Shown: positions 45,452-55,564, counted from the first letter of the stretch. The stretch is DNA of 64,000 nucleotides from [Clostridium] scindens ATCC 35704 (GCF_004295125.1 NZ_CP036170.1:368501-432500); one strand, 5' to 3'. The notes: generated by a model from the sequence alone, not told the origin. Numbers and translations: made by a program.

Positions 45452-46159
45452 ATGAAACAAATTCTGATTGTCGAGGACGACAGTTTTTTGAATAAAATGC
45501 TATCTTATAATCTTGCCGCAGATGGCTACGGAATAACTTCTGCCCTAAATGCCAGAACCGCAGACGAAGTCCTGCTCCAGCGGGAATTTGATCTGGTGCT
45601 GCTGGACATCAATCTGCCAGATGGGAACGGCTTTGAGTTGTGCAAACTGATAAAGCCCCAGCACCCGGACACCATAGTAATTTTCCTGACCGCCAACGAT
45701 CAGGAGAGCGACCAGATACGAGGCTATGAGGTGGGCGCGGTAGACTACATCACAAAGCCCTTTGTGATCGGGGCCTTGCAGCGGAAAATCAAAGCCATGT
45801 TTGCCATGCTGGAACACCACAAACCGGCCAAGGATATTTACGACGACGGGCGGCTGTTTCTGGACTTCTCGGAGCAGACCGCTTCCCTAAACGGCAAGCC
45901 CCTGACCCTATCCCCGATGGAGTACAAAATGCTGAACCCGTTCCGTAAAAATCCCCGGCAAGTGCTGACCCGTGGGCAGCTTTTGGAAAGGCTGTGGGAT
46001 ATAGACGAGAAGTTTGTGGACGAACACACCCTGACAACCTCCATCAGCCGGATTCGCAGCAAGATTGAATCTGATGGCGACGGACACGCTATTGGAAAAG
46101 CCCATGACCGAGGCGGAGCGCACCGACTTCATCCGGGGAATCTGCACCCAGACGGATAA
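45452..46159 (+). pseudogene. OmpR-family response regulator with its last ~20 residues replaced
   Basis: 235 residues. The receiver domain is complete (VEDDSFLN, phospho-Asp 52 in LLDINLPDG, TAND, DYITKPF). The DNA-binding domain runs through RQVLTRGQLLERLWDIDEKF and DEHTLTTSISRIRSKIESDG, then abruptly becomes an unrelated tail (GDGHAIGKAHDRGGAH...). The usual final beta-hairpin (YIKTVYGMGYxW-like) is lost at about 46075, where DNA of the kinase gene begins out of frame. DNA binding is probably impaired. Confidence 0.8.
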
Positions 46160-46676
46160 GCTGGACTTTCTCTTTCAGGCCCTTGTGAAAACCTCCCGGC
46201 TGGAAACAGGCGTGATCCAGTTGGATAAGAAACCGGGCCGCCTCTTTGATACCGTGGCGCAGGCCATGAGTGGGATCGTGTATGCAGCAGAGAAAAAGGA
46301 TATCGCCGTATCCGTGGACTGCCCGGAAGATTTGACCTTTTTCCATGACAGCAAGTGGACATCCGAAGCCCTCTTTAACCTGCTGGACAATGCGGTGAAG
46401 TACACCCCGGCAGGCGGGAAAATCACAGTGTCGGTGGTGCTGTGGGAAATGTATGTGGAGATCAAAGTAGCCGATACCGGCAAGGGCATTTCCGAAAGCA
46501 ATCAGGCCGCCATCTTCCGGCGTTTCTATCGTGAGGAAGAAGTACACGAACAGCAGGGCGTGGGCATTGGTCTATATCTGGCCCGCGAGATCGTAACGCG
46601 GCAGGGCGGCTATATCAAAGTGGTTTCGGAGCCGAGCAAGGGTTCGGAGTTTTCCATTATGTTACCTACAAAATAG
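46065..46676 (+). pseudogene. Sensor histidine kinase, C-terminal half only
   Basis: The frame lacks a real start. It holds the second dimerisation helix (DKLDFLFQALVKTSRLETGV) and the ATPase domain: N box LFNLLDNAVKYTPAGG, G1 VADTGKGI, F box FRRFYREEE, G2 GVGIGLYLAREIV. The membrane segments, linker and phospho-accepting His box are missing. A deletion fused the response regulator directly to this piece, overlapping by ~95 bases, so signalling must be dead. Confidence 0.85.
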
Positions 46677-46721
46677 AACGCGGCGGACGGCCATTTTCGG
46701 CTGCCCGCCATAAATTTTTTT

Positions 46722-46810
46722 GAAATGTCCGAGCGTTGTAACATTTCACCCCGATTTTCATTGAAATTTTTTGGCCGCTGTAACATTTCGCGGACATTTG
46801 GGTTTTACAA
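46722..46810 (+). promoter_or_regulatory. Cluster of response-regulator boxes before the ABC gene
   Basis: GTAACATTTCGCGGACATTT plus G (46790-46810) matches the box at 45398-45418. A further GTAACATTTC (46738-46747) and an inverted GAAATGTCC (46722-46730) lie upstream. TACAAT follows at the right distance for a promoter. Confidence 0.65.
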
Positions 46811-46854
46811 TACCCTTATCAATAGGCGGGAAGCCTTGAAAGGAGTTTTTGAAA

Positions 46855-47502
46855 ATGAGCGTTTTACAGACGATTAACCTGAAAAAGTATTACGGTACAG
46901 AGCCGAACATTACCCGCGCCCTTGACGGCGTGAACTTCTCCGTGGAGGATGGCGAATTTGTGGCCGTTGTGGGAACCTCCGGCAGCGGCAAATCCACCCT
47001 GCTTCACATGATGGGCGGGCTGGACACCCCTACTTCCGGCAATGTAATTGTCCGGGACAAAGAACTGTCGAAAATGAACGACGAACAACTCACCATCTTC
47101 CGCCGCCGCAACATCGGTTTTATCTTCCAGAACTATAACCTTGTTCCCATCCTGAATGTGTATGAGAACATCGTTCTGCCGGTGGAGTTGGACGGGGACA
47201 CGGTGGATCAGAAGTTTTTGGACGAGATCGTTCACCTGCTGGGGCTGGAAGATAAACTCAAAAATATGCCGAACAATCTTTCCGGCGGACAGCAACAGCG
47301 TGTGGCGATTGCCCGCGCCCTGATTACCAAACCGGCTATCGTACTGGCCGACGAGCCGACCGGCAACCTTGACAGCAAGACCAGCGCAGAGGTGCTGGGG
47401 CTTATCAAGCGCACCAGCGCAGAGTTTCGCCAGACCGTCGTAATGATTACCCACAACAATGACATTGCCCACCTTGCAGATCGGATATACCAGGTGAGTT
47501 AA
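46855..47502 (+). pseudogene. ABC exporter ATP-binding protein, 3' end lost
   Basis: 215 residues with a complete set of ATPase motifs: [73 protein letters not shown]. It then stops, some 30 residues before the usual end, at a junction with AT-rich permease DNA. The ATG with AAAGGAG nine bases upstream is used. The ATPase core could still fold, but the transmembrane partner is also broken. GC content changes sharply at the junction, about 47490. Confidence 0.8.
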
Positions 47503-47510
47503 TTCAGGCA

Positions 47511-48506
47511 TTGGAATCCTCGGAAATGTTTGTTGATGGAGGCAGAACTTATGTAGATACCTCTCAAATTACATTTGAAGTCCCCAAACATTCGCGAACT
47601 GAAAGCGACCAGCAGCAATATGTGACTGCATTTGGTGGAGTAATGTACGAGTTAGGTGAAAACAATGATTTGTCCTGTTTCTTGTATGGAATGGATGATT
47701 ACACTTTATCTAATCTTACACTAACAAACGAAGAAGAAAGCCATGAAACATTAGAAAAAATACAGTCGGGAAATTATATACTTGTTAATGAATCGGGCTT
47801 AAACCTGATAAAACCAGGTGATCGCATCACTTTATTTAGTAATGGTGCTGCATATACATTTGAAGTTCTGGATCTTATAGTTCCAGATAGCGAGGACATA
47901 TCTGAAAATTGCGGCTTTACTACAACCGGGGTTTCCTTTTATCTCCCTACTGAAACGTTTATGAAATGTAGTCAGAATTATCGCATTATGTCATATTCGT
48001 TTAATGTTTTACCGAGTTCCCTTAATGATGTTGAAATGGCAATAGATGAATACATGAATAGCGTTGGTTCTAATTACGAATATCAATCAAAGGCCATATA
48101 TCAGCAAATATTTGAACAGCAAAAGCAGATGTGGCAAAGTGTTGGTGTTTTCGTTAGTCTTGTAATAGGAGTGATTGGAATACTGAATTTTATAAATACT
48201 ATTATTACGGACATTATAGCAAGGAGAAAAGAAATCTGTTTGTTGAGATGCGTTGGTATGACAATACGACAAGTTAAAAAAATGCTTGTTCTTGAAAGTT
48301 TGTGTTATACCGTAATGACTATTGTTGTGACACTATTTTCAAGTATCACGCTTATTCCACTCATTAGTAATGGAATTACAAAAGTGATAGGGATGCAATA
48401 ATTTTCTTACCACTATAATCCGACAAGTCTCTTTATAGTTTATGTACTTCTAATTCTTTTGAGTTTAATCATACCGTTAAAGGGCTATAAATCTTTTATA
48501 AAGTAA
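47511..48506 (+). pseudogene. FtsX-type permease, C-terminal half with an in-frame stop
   Basis: The open frame begins inside a permease (upstream codons also read through from the junction) with an outer domain and then helices FVSLVIGVIGILNFINTIIT and RRKEICLLRCVGMTIRQVKK. It stops at 48399-48401 (TAA). The same frame continues past that stop for 34 codons with a plausible final helix (SLFIVYVLLILLSLIIPLKG) to 48506. So it is an N-terminally cut permease with an extra nonsense mutation. Confidence 0.8.
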
Positions 48507-48568
48507 GCGTCAAATAAAACAGTGTAAAGAAAAACAATCGTCAGACTTTTATACTAAAAGGTCAACGG

Positions 48569-48751
48569 TTATTGACAGAATTTTTTTACCAGAGGATTCC
48601 AGGGCAGATCATCATCCAGATATTCAGGATGTTCAAGAAAAGCACTTCCCGGCATTTCTGACAGAATATATTTTATATACTTCATTGGGGCAAGCCCATT
48701 CGCTTTGGCAGTCTCAACCAGTGTATAGATCCCCGCACTTGCGGCAGCTCC
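48569..48751 (-). pseudogene. 3' remnant of an IS66-type transposase
   Basis: An open frame reads GAAASAGIYTLVETAKANGL, then MKYIKYILSEMPGS and DDDLPWNPLVKKFCQ, the usual C-terminus of IS66 TnpC proteins. The rest of the element is gone; an unrelated open fragment on the other strand abuts it at about 48770. Confidence 0.75.
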
Positions 48752-49034
48752 TTTCGGGCAGCCGGAAAACAGCCAGTTTTTCCGGCTGCAGGAGCAGAAT
48801 GAGGTATATGTCCACCGGGGAGTGGAACTTCTGCAAACTCAGATGGGGAATCTGTTAAAAGAGCCGGCTGTTGATGCTTGAGCGTATGGATGCAATTTTT
48901 CTTACGGGGCAGGTACTCAAGGGCAAGTCTTCAAATTTTGGCAAGAATGTAATAATAACTTTTCAAAGAGCGTTCTTATTTAACGCTACAATAGAGCAAA
49001 GCTATACTCTGCTCTATCTTTATATAGTCATCCA

Positions 49035-49961
49035 CTATTTATTCGTTTTACTTCCAAAAATGTCTACCAGAAAACGAATTAACACATATATTACAAACAT
49101 AGTTGCAATTATTGTTTCAATTAAAACCCAATATTGTAAAATCGGTATCGGACTACCCATATTCATTAAACATGCTATTGTCTGCTTTGAAGCAATCGCA
49201 CTGATAACAAACGGGAACGTAAATGCCGCATAGCTTGGGAAAAACGGTAATTTTAGATATCCAATCGCTTTTACCAATGCAAAAATATAGAGAACGGTTG
49301 CTACAACAAATAATGTCAACACCATAGTTTTAGATTTTGGTGTTACAGATTGTATATAACCCGACAAACATAAACTTGTAGGTGCTGCATAAATGCAGAT
49401 TAGTGGTTTTGCTGGGTTTGGAACTTCTTTGCATTTTATATATCTAATAGTAACTAATACCAGCAAAGCAACCAAAGTAATTAGTCCAAACCAAAACGCC
49501 ACTGTTCCTACCCCAAATTGTTCATAAGCAGGTGCCGTAATTGCTGCAACCGCAATGCCAACATAGACGATATAATAACTTGCAAATACTTTTGGCATTT
49601 CTAATTTCAAAATGAATTTCACCGTAAAATAGACAATTAAAATAACATGAAGTATAATAGCCAGAATCCAAATATAAAAGGCAGCCATGCCAATAAATGG
49701 TTTTACATAAACACTAAGAAGCATCAATGCCATTGAAAATGTTCCGGATACACTCGCCATAATCGGATTTTTCATATCCTCTTTAATCATTCCCGGAAAC
49801 ATAATCAACTTCAAAAGAACTAATATTAGCAACAATGCCGCAACTGCACCACATAATACGCGAATCCCCTCCGAGTAACTCTGGAGTAAATTTCCCAATG
49901 CAGCCATTCCAAGCATTACTCCGCAAAGTGGGACAGGAACTCTTTTAATTACATTTTTCAT
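49035..49961 (-). CDS. TDT/SLAC1-family membrane transporter
   Basis: 308 residues with about ten hydrophobic helices. MKNVIKRVPVPLCGVMLGMA at the N-terminus and the regularly spaced helices match the tellurite-resistance/dicarboxylate transporter (TehA-like) family, which forms anion channels or exporters. It is preceded 29 bases upstream by the C_GCAxxG_C_C gene. Substrate unknown: short organic anions, sulfite-like or selenium/tellurium oxyanions are possible. Confidence 0.85.
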   Translation of the reverse strand: MKNVIKRVPVPLCGVMLGMAALGNLLQSYSEGIRVLCGAVAALLLILVLLKLIMFPGMIKEDMKNPIMASVSGTFSMALMLLSVYVKPFIGMAAFYIWILAIILHVILIVYFTVKFILKLEMPKVFASYYIVYVGIAVAAITAPAYEQFGVGTVAFWFGLITLVALLVLVTIRYIKCKEVPNPAKPLICIYAAPTSLCLSGYIQSVTPKSKTMVLTLFVVATVLYIFALVKAIGYLKLPFFPSYAAFTFPFVISAIASKQTIACLMNMGSPIPILQYWVLIETIIATMFVIYVLIRFLVDIFGSKTNK

Positions 49962-49990
49962 CTCTGTTCTCCATTCCTTATTATTTACTC

Positions 49991-50521
49991 TTATGCAACA
50001 ATATCTTTCCGCTCACGTGGTTCTTTTTTCTCATCATCACTATCCAAAACCTCAATACCTAACTCACGGCATACAATTTCTGCAACTTTCCATGCACAAA
50101 TACCTGTATAATAAATACATTGGTTTTTATGCTCTCCCCTCCCCATATCAAATTCGCGGGTAAGGACACGGCAACAGACAGCTTTCTTTCCATTCATTTC
50201 TTTAAACCAATTATGAAGTTCGTTAGAATATGACATACATTTATTAACCTCTGGATCTTTAGGTCCTCGTGGCTCAGTTCTTCCAAAAAACATCCCAAGC
50301 GCCAGAATCCCTCCGTTAAGCGCGCCGCACATGCATCCAGAACGCCCTGCTCCAACAGACATAGCTGATGCCATCCCTATAACATCTTCAGGAACATCAA
50401 GTTCAAAGTTCTCTCTCATAGCTGCCATGACAGCTTCACAACAAAAGAATCCTCCCCTGTAATGATTTTCTGCGTCTTGCTGCACCTTCCTTAAATTTAC
50501 TGCTTTTGCTCCAATATTCAT
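49991..50521 (-). CDS. C_GCAxxG_C_C-family putative redox protein
   Basis: 176 residues with the pattern that names the family: an early FFCCEAVMAAM, central GRSGCMCGALNGGILALGMF (here CMCG rather than GCAxxG in strict form) and a C-terminal VCCRVL and CAWKVAEIVC. These cysteines suggest metal or redox chemistry; function is not established for the family. AGGAGGAG precedes the start. It shares an operon with the TDT transporter and probably answers to the LysR protein encoded upstream. Confidence 0.85.
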   Translation of the reverse strand: MNIGAKAVNLRKVQQDAENHYRGGFFCCEAVMAAMRENFELDVPEDVIGMASAMSVGAGRSGCMCGALNGGILALGMFFGRTEPRGPKDPEVNKCMSYSNELHNWFKEMNGKKAVCCRVLTREFDMGRGEHKNQCIYYTGICAWKVAEIVCRELGIEVLDSDDEKKEPRERKDIVA

Positions 50522-50582
50522 TTTTTCTCCTCCTAGGCTTTGTATTTAGAAACAAAAACAGAATAACATATAAATTAAAAAT

Positions 50583-50630
50583 CGAGGTATTGAATATTTT
50601 AATATACTTATACATACAACCAATGCCTCG
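50583..50630. promoter_or_regulatory. Inverted repeat upstream of the redox/TDT operon
   Basis: CGAGGTATTG (50583-50592) and CAATGCCTCG (50621-50630) form inverted 10-base arms with one mismatch, 28 bases apart, 60-110 bases before the operon's start codon. A candidate site for the LysR regulator encoded just upstream. Confidence 0.6.
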
Positions 50631-50725
50631 GCAAAACATACAAATTATTCATTTAATTACTCATTGTTTTTTGTAAAAAAACAGAAAATTGCGCTGAAAA
50701 TCAATAGTTTGTTTCATTAAACAAA

Positions 50726-51649
50726 CTATCTTTTGATACGACCGTCATGAATCGCCTGCATCCATTCTTTTACATGCTGATAAAAGATTTCTACTGCCTT
50801 TCCTTGTATTTGATGCTTTCTTATCAGCATACATATACTCCACATAAGAGGATATTCCCCATTCTCTTTTGCCTCAAAAGGAACCATCACCAGATTACTC
50901 TCTTTCATATCATCAAACACAAAATCTACAGTAACTGAAATACCCTTCTTTCTGTTTACCATTTTATGGCAAAGGCTAAATCCCGATGTTTCAAAAATAA
51001 TATTTGGACTAAATCCCTCGTCTTTACACGCATCCACAATTATGTGATGAATGCGGAAATCCCTGTTTTCAATATAAAGCGGTTCCCCTTTCAAGTCTTT
51101 GATTGACACATGACTTTTTTTTGCCAGAGGGTGATCCTTATGTACCAGAAGTTTAATCTTAAATGATTCCAGTACTGTCACATCATATTTGTCTGAATCA
51201 AAATTAGAAATTGTAAATACAATATTCCCTTCTTGATTGTCAAAAAGTCTTTCTACTTGATAGTCTGGATATTCGCGGTAATAAAATTCTATTTCCGGAT
51301 GTTTCTCTTTGAAAACTATAAGACATTCTGGAGTTACCAAACGCAGAATACCATATGCAGACAAAAGGTCAACTATTCTTTGATTTTTTTGATGGATAGA
51401 CATTAGTTCTATTTCCATATTATAATATACTGCTTCAATCTTTTTCATGTGTTTAAAAAAACACTCTCCACTTTCGGTCAGTTCAAACTTATTCCCTTTA
51501 CGTTGGAATAATTCACAATCATATTCCTTCTCTAAATTTCGTATGATTTTGCTGACACCCTGCGGAGTCATATATAAAAATTTAGATGCCTTTGTAATGC
51601 TTTTTTCTCTGGCAACCACTTCAAACACATTAATATTTTTTATATCCAT
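50726..51649 (-). CDS. LysR-family regulator of the redox/TDT operon
   Basis: 307 residues. N-terminal winged HTH (MDIKNINVFEVVAREKSITK, LYMTPQGVSKIIRNLEKEYD) and an effector domain (VTPECLIVFKEKHPEIEFYY, DPLAKKS-like HKDHPLAKKSHVSIKDLKGE). It is on the same strand as the redox and TDT genes, 200 bases upstream, with the inverted repeat between. Ligand unknown. Confidence 0.9.
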   Translation of the reverse strand: MDIKNINVFEVVAREKSITKASKFLYMTPQGVSKIIRNLEKEYDCELFQRKGNKFELTESGECFFKHMKKIEAVYYNMEIELMSIHQKNQRIVDLLSAYGILRLVTPECLIVFKEKHPEIEFYYREYPDYQVERLFDNQEGNIVFTISNFDSDKYDVTVLESFKIKLLVHKDHPLAKKSHVSIKDLKGEPLYIENRDFRIHHIIVDACKDEGFSPNIIFETSGFSLCHKMVNRKKGISVTVDFVFDDMKESNLVMVPFEAKENGEYPLMWSICMLIRKHQIQGKAVEIFYQHVKEWMQAIHDGRIKR

Positions 51650-51808
51650 ATTTTTCCCTCAAGCATTCTTACAAAAATTGCATAAACAGATACAATTTTA
51701 ATTATATTGATAATAACATATGTGTCAAACCAATTTTCAAACCTGGACTTTTCAATATTTAATTTTTACATTATACATTCACTTATAATACAGATTTCTC
51801 TATCCCCT

Positions 51809-51949
51809 TCACCCATCTCCGAAGCGAATCCCATCTTTTAAGCCAAGGCGGTAGAAAAATTCCTCATTATCAGCCCCATCATCAAATAAAGCACTGCAAT
51901 AACTTTCAATTACTTGCGACACTGTGCCTTGGGCATTGAAATAACCTCC
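51809..51949 (-). pseudogene. Fragment of a mobile-element protein
   Basis: An open frame of ~46 codons (GYFNAQGTVSQVIESYCSAL, FDDGADNEEFFYRLGLKDG) without a start. The sequence is like small conserved proteins of Tn916-type elements in gut Firmicutes, but I cannot name it. Followed by GC-rich DNA with no gene to 52184. Confidence 0.45.
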
Positions 51950-51959
51950 CTATGTAAAA

Positions 51960-51989
51960 GTAAAGCCCTGCCTTACGACAGGGCTTTAC
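51960..51989. terminator. Perfect hairpin (11-bp stem)
   Basis: GTAAAGCCCTG and CAGGGCTTTAC with an 8-base loop. T-runs are short on both sides, so it may be a terminator or an element end. It belongs to the small mobile remnant at 51.8-52.1 kb. Confidence 0.6.
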
Positions 51990-52184
51990 AAACATTTTAA
52001 TCCCAAACATTTATAAGCCGCATATGTGGTGTGACACGAACGCGCCCCGAAGGGCGGCTCAACCTGCATAAAACGAACGCTGCGAATGAAGAACCGGTTA
52101 GCAGACTATTCTACGGGCGCGAAGCCCAAGGAGGTTTCCGCTATACCGATTACTTTTACATTCTAACAGCATACAACGTTTTGT

Positions 52185-52934
52185 TTAATCCATAATAAGA
52201 CCGCCGTTTACATCAAGGATTTCTCCATTAATATAGGAAACGCAGTCGCTGCACAGAAAGGCTACTGCTTCCGCGATTTCACTTAATTTTCCAAGCCGAT
52301 GAGAAGGAATCTGAGAAAGAATATCCTTCCATCTGTCATCGGCAAGAACCTGTTCCGATTCTACCCATCCCGGAGCAACGGCATTTGCATTAATATTGTG
52401 TCCGGCAAGTTCCCCGGCAAAGGATTTTGTCAAGCTGATGACCCCTGCTTTGGCAGCGCCATAAATGGACACTCCTTTTCCAGGATTCTTTCCATCAGAA
52501 GAAGAGATGTTGACAATTCTTCCATAATTATTTGGAAGCATAGATTTTTGAACGACTGCCTGTGTAACAAAGAACAGGCCTTTTAAATTTATATTAATTA
52601 CAAAATCAAATTGTTTTTCTGTGACTTCCAGGATAGGGGAAGCCGGATAGACACCAGCATTATTAATAAGGATATCAATCCGTCCCATGGTATCTACTGC
52701 CTGACTGACTGCCCCTTCGATATTTGCCATATCAGTGAGATCGCATACAAGAGGCATGACCCGGACGCCTAGAGAACGGCAGGATGAGATTACTTCGCTG
52801 TCTGGTGTAACAGCCACGTCCAGTATAATAATATCAGCGCCTTTTTTGGCCAGAGTCTCAGCAATACATTTTCCAATGCCGTTGGCTGCTCCCGTAACAA
52901 GAGCAACTTTACCGCTTAATTCTTTCTCTTTCAT
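52185..52934 (-). CDS. SDR-family NAD(P)-dependent dehydrogenase (FabG-like)
   Basis: 249 residues of the classical short-chain type. Seen: cofactor loop VTGAANGIGKCIA, LINNAGVYPASPI (NNAG), catalytic Ser in NISSSDGKN, YGAAKAGVISL (YxxxK) and NAVAPGWVES. It carries out alcohol-ketone interconversion. It follows the mutase-like gene by 2 bases and ends the NhaC operon. It could be a fatty-acid or polyol/hydroxy-acid enzyme; operon context favours a catabolic step. Confidence 0.9.
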   Translation of the reverse strand: MKEKELSGKVALVTGAANGIGKCIAETLAKKGADIIILDVAVTPDSEVISSCRSLGVRVMPLVCDLTDMANIEGAVSQAVDTMGRIDILINNAGVYPASPILEVTEKQFDFVININLKGLFFVTQAVVQKSMLPNNYGRIVNISSSDGKNPGKGVSIYGAAKAGVISLTKSFAGELAGHNINANAVAPGWVESEQVLADDRWKDILSQIPSHRLGKLSEIAEAVAFLCSDCVSYINGEILDVNGGLIMD

Positions 52935-52936
52935 AT

Positions 52937-54163
52937 TTATATTCTCCTTTCGTGATAAAGTTTATAATCCGTTGTGATGGTATCTGTTCCTTCAGGAGCC
53001 AGCGTGCGTGACAAAGTTTGTATACCTGTGCGTTTTACCGCCAGCATAAGAGCATAAGGATCTGTAATATCAACAGATTTTTCGAAATAGGACAGAATTT
53101 GTTTAAAGAATCGAGTTCCGTTTTTTATGATCTGATCGGCAGTGCTGTCAATAAGATCTGTATTGATGGTTTTTACCAGTTCCGGTATATAGGATTCCAG
53201 CTCCTTTGCGTATTCCAATGTGTGGATGATTTCGTCCGGGGTTGTATGTATAGTCAGGCCCCGGTTACCCATAACAGTAACGGCATGTCCGGTTTCATAA
53301 ATATATTGTCCGGCCATATCTGTGAGAAGACATTGGCTAAGATGTGCGGTGTTCCGTTCAACATCTTGCTGACAGCGGCCAAGTTTGTTGGTGAAAATCA
53401 TAGAACCAACAAGATTTCCATGATGTATTTTTTTCAGAGCGGACAGAAACACCAGTCTCTTAAAAGGAGAGTGGAACATGTCTCCATAAGAATGTGCCAG
53501 ACTGGCATGAAGAAGATCCTCCACAATATACTGCTCCAAAAGAGCATATCCAATCAGCATACCGAGATCATCAGCCACAGGGCCATATCCGTCATCCAGA
53601 TTGGAATGGATGAGAGTACCTGATTCTTTAAAGGAAGCCATCAGTTTGATTGCTTTTACTGTATGTTCTGTTCGAGCCTCCAAATCAGAATATTCAGGAT
53701 AGTCCCATCCAAAATACTGGGATATATTTCCGATGGTTGTCACACCTGCCTGTAAGGCAGCCCGCGTATTTTCCAAAGATGCAGGACTTCCAATCATATT
53801 ATCACCCAGATGAGGCTGCATATAGGAGGAAGCCCCTAATATATCCCAGTCTTTTTGAGAGGAAAAATAAAGGGCGTCACCTTGCCGGTAAATAGAACGC
53901 ATATCCTCAGGAAGTGCCATTGCATAGTCAATGCTGACGCCGAAACGCTCCAAGTGGAGCTGCTTTTCCTGTAGCTGTATTTCCAGTTCCTTTATTTGTG
54001 TCTGTAATTCTTTCAGGGTAGGGCAGCAAAGATGACAGTGATAAGTAAAGTTTTTCTGTTTTGCCCTGTTTTTTTTAAATTCTTTTTCTGAAGAAAAACC
54101 ACTGCATTTTATTGCTTGTGTTTTTCCGAGAGTAAACAAGGATTCATTCTCTTGATGAGTCAT
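52937..54163 (-). CDS. Mutase-barrel-like protein of unknown reaction, with N-terminal coiled coil
   Basis: 408 residues. Residues about 45-75 form a heptad-rich coiled coil (LKELQTQIKELEIQLQEKQL). The rest recalls the TIM-barrel subunits of cobalamin-dependent mutases such as methylaspartate mutase E: LGDNMIGSPASLENTRAALQ, AGVTTIGNISQYFGWDYPEY, LIHSNLDDGYGPVADDLGML. There is no cobalamin-binding DxHxxG domain here or nearby. AAGGAGGTACTT precedes the ATG, which overlaps the antiporter gene by 20 bases. Assignment is by resemblance only; it may be a B12-independent lyase or isomerase. Confidence 0.45.
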   Translation of the reverse strand: MTHQENESLFTLGKTQAIKCSGFSSEKEFKKNRAKQKNFTYHCHLCCPTLKELQTQIKELEIQLQEKQLHLERFGVSIDYAMALPEDMRSIYRQGDALYFSSQKDWDILGASSYMQPHLGDNMIGSPASLENTRAALQAGVTTIGNISQYFGWDYPEYSDLEARTEHTVKAIKLMASFKESGTLIHSNLDDGYGPVADDLGMLIGYALLEQYIVEDLLHASLAHSYGDMFHSPFKRLVFLSALKKIHHGNLVGSMIFTNKLGRCQQDVERNTAHLSQCLLTDMAGQYIYETGHAVTVMGNRGLTIHTTPDEIIHTLEYAKELESYIPELVKTINTDLIDSTADQIIKNGTRFFKQILSYFEKSVDITDPYALMLAVKRTGIQTLSRTLAPEGTDTITTDYKLYHERRI

Positions 54164-55547
54164 AAGTACCTCCTTTGATTTTCTTTATTCCAAAGCCTGA
54201 CAAAGCGCAGAACAACATGGCGGCGGGAGTAAGCAGTCCCAGGAAATAGTAGGGAAGATAAGAAGAAACCGCAACACCCAATGTGGCAGAACAGTAAATA
54301 CCATTCGTTCCCCAGGGAACCATGGGGCAGATAATGGTACCACCATCCTCCAGAGTTCTGGATAGAACACTTCGTCTTAGACCTTGTTCGTCATAACATT
54401 GTCCCCACACATTAGCCGGAATGATCATTGCCAGATAGGGATCCGCTGCAAAGAAGCTTAAAAGAAAAGTAAGGACCCATGTGGAAATAACCAGTCCCGG
54501 AATATGGCAAGTCAGTTTTTGTGTTTTTGTCAGAATGCCATTTATAATGCCTGTGGCTTGAAACGCGCCTGCCAGGGACAGTGAGAACAGCATAAGAGTA
54601 ATCGTAGTTGTCATGGTGGTCAGGCCGCCCCGTGTTACAAGAGTGTCCACAGCCTCCACGCCTGTATTTCCCACATACCCGGAATACATATAGGAAAGTC
54701 CTTCCTTCCATGATCTGCCTTGGTAGAATACGGTAAAAAGCAGACCCATTCCGGAAGCGGCCATCATAGTAGGAATGGCAGGAAATTTTTTTATAATCAA
54801 AAAGATCATAATGATAAGTGGAAGGAAGAGAATCGGGCTGATGCGAAAAGAACTTTTGATTCCTTCTGTAATGATGGATATCTGCTGTGCACTTGAATTT
54901 TCGTTACTGTATTTCAATCCCAGGATTCCAAAAAGTATCAGGCTGCCGATATAAGCCGGACCAGTTGTAAAGAGCATTGATCTTACATGCTCATACAAAT
55001 CCGTTTTTGCGACAGAAGCAGCAAAATTAGTGGAATCGCTGACAGGAGACTGTTTGTCTCCGAAGTAGGCACCGCTGATAATTGCACCGGCTGTCAGTCC
55101 GACAGGGATTTTCAGTCCGGTGCCAATTCCAATAAAGGCAACACCGATGGTACCTATTGTTGTCCAGGAAGAGCCAGTACATAAAGACATAATGCTGCAT
55201 AAAATAACAACCGATATTAAAAAATACTGGGGAGAAAAAATTTGAAAGCCATAGTAGATAATGGCTGGCACAGTTCCGCTTGACATCCAGGTTCCCACAG
55301 TCACACCGATCAGGCATATGATCAGAATAGCTTCTATAGATTCAGAAATATTGTAGATGATTCCTTCTCTTATTTCGCTCCAAGAGACTTTATGGGTGAC
55401 ACCATAAAGCACGATCACAGCAATACTGAAAAGAAGAGGAATATGAGGGCTTTGCTGTAAGATTACTACTCCATATATCAGAATAAGGACAGCAACCCCC
55501 AGCCAGATAGCAGACTCTGCAAATGTATGTTTTGTCTTAAATTTCAT
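54144..55547 (-). CDS. NhaC-family Na+/H+-type antiporter, second copy
   Basis: 467 residues with about eleven to twelve helices. Signature IMSLCTGSSWTTIGTIGVAF, then AGAIISGAYFGDKQSPVSDS and LTFLLSFFAADPYLAMIIPA. NhaC-type proteins exchange Na+ for H+; some relatives (MleN) exchange malate for lactate. AAGGAGGGGG precedes the start, 17 bases after the paralogue. Only moderately similar to the neighbouring copy, so not a recent tandem duplication. Confidence 0.9.
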   Translation of the reverse strand: MKFKTKHTFAESAIWLGVAVLILIYGVVILQQSPHIPLLFSIAVIVLYGVTHKVSWSEIREGIIYNISESIEAILIICLIGVTVGTWMSSGTVPAIIYYGFQIFSPQYFLISVVILCSIMSLCTGSSWTTIGTIGVAFIGIGTGLKIPVGLTAGAIISGAYFGDKQSPVSDSTNFAASVAKTDLYEHVRSMLFTTGPAYIGSLILFGILGLKYSNENSSAQQISIITEGIKSSFRISPILFLPLIIMIFLIIKKFPAIPTMMAASGMGLLFTVFYQGRSWKEGLSYMYSGYVGNTGVEAVDTLVTRGGLTTMTTTITLMLFSLSLAGAFQATGIINGILTKTQKLTCHIPGLVISTWVLTFLLSFFAADPYLAMIIPANVWGQCYDEQGLRRSVLSRTLEDGGTIICPMVPWGTNGIYCSATLGVAVSSYLPYYFLGLLTPAAMLFCALSGFGIKKIKGGTYDSSRE

Positions 55548-55564
55548 ATTCCCCCTCCTTCTTA

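Noticed and set aside
46864..47511. 215-codon minus-strand frame
   Set aside because: Antisense shadow of an ABC ATPase with complete Walker motifs; GC-rich codons create long open antisense frames.
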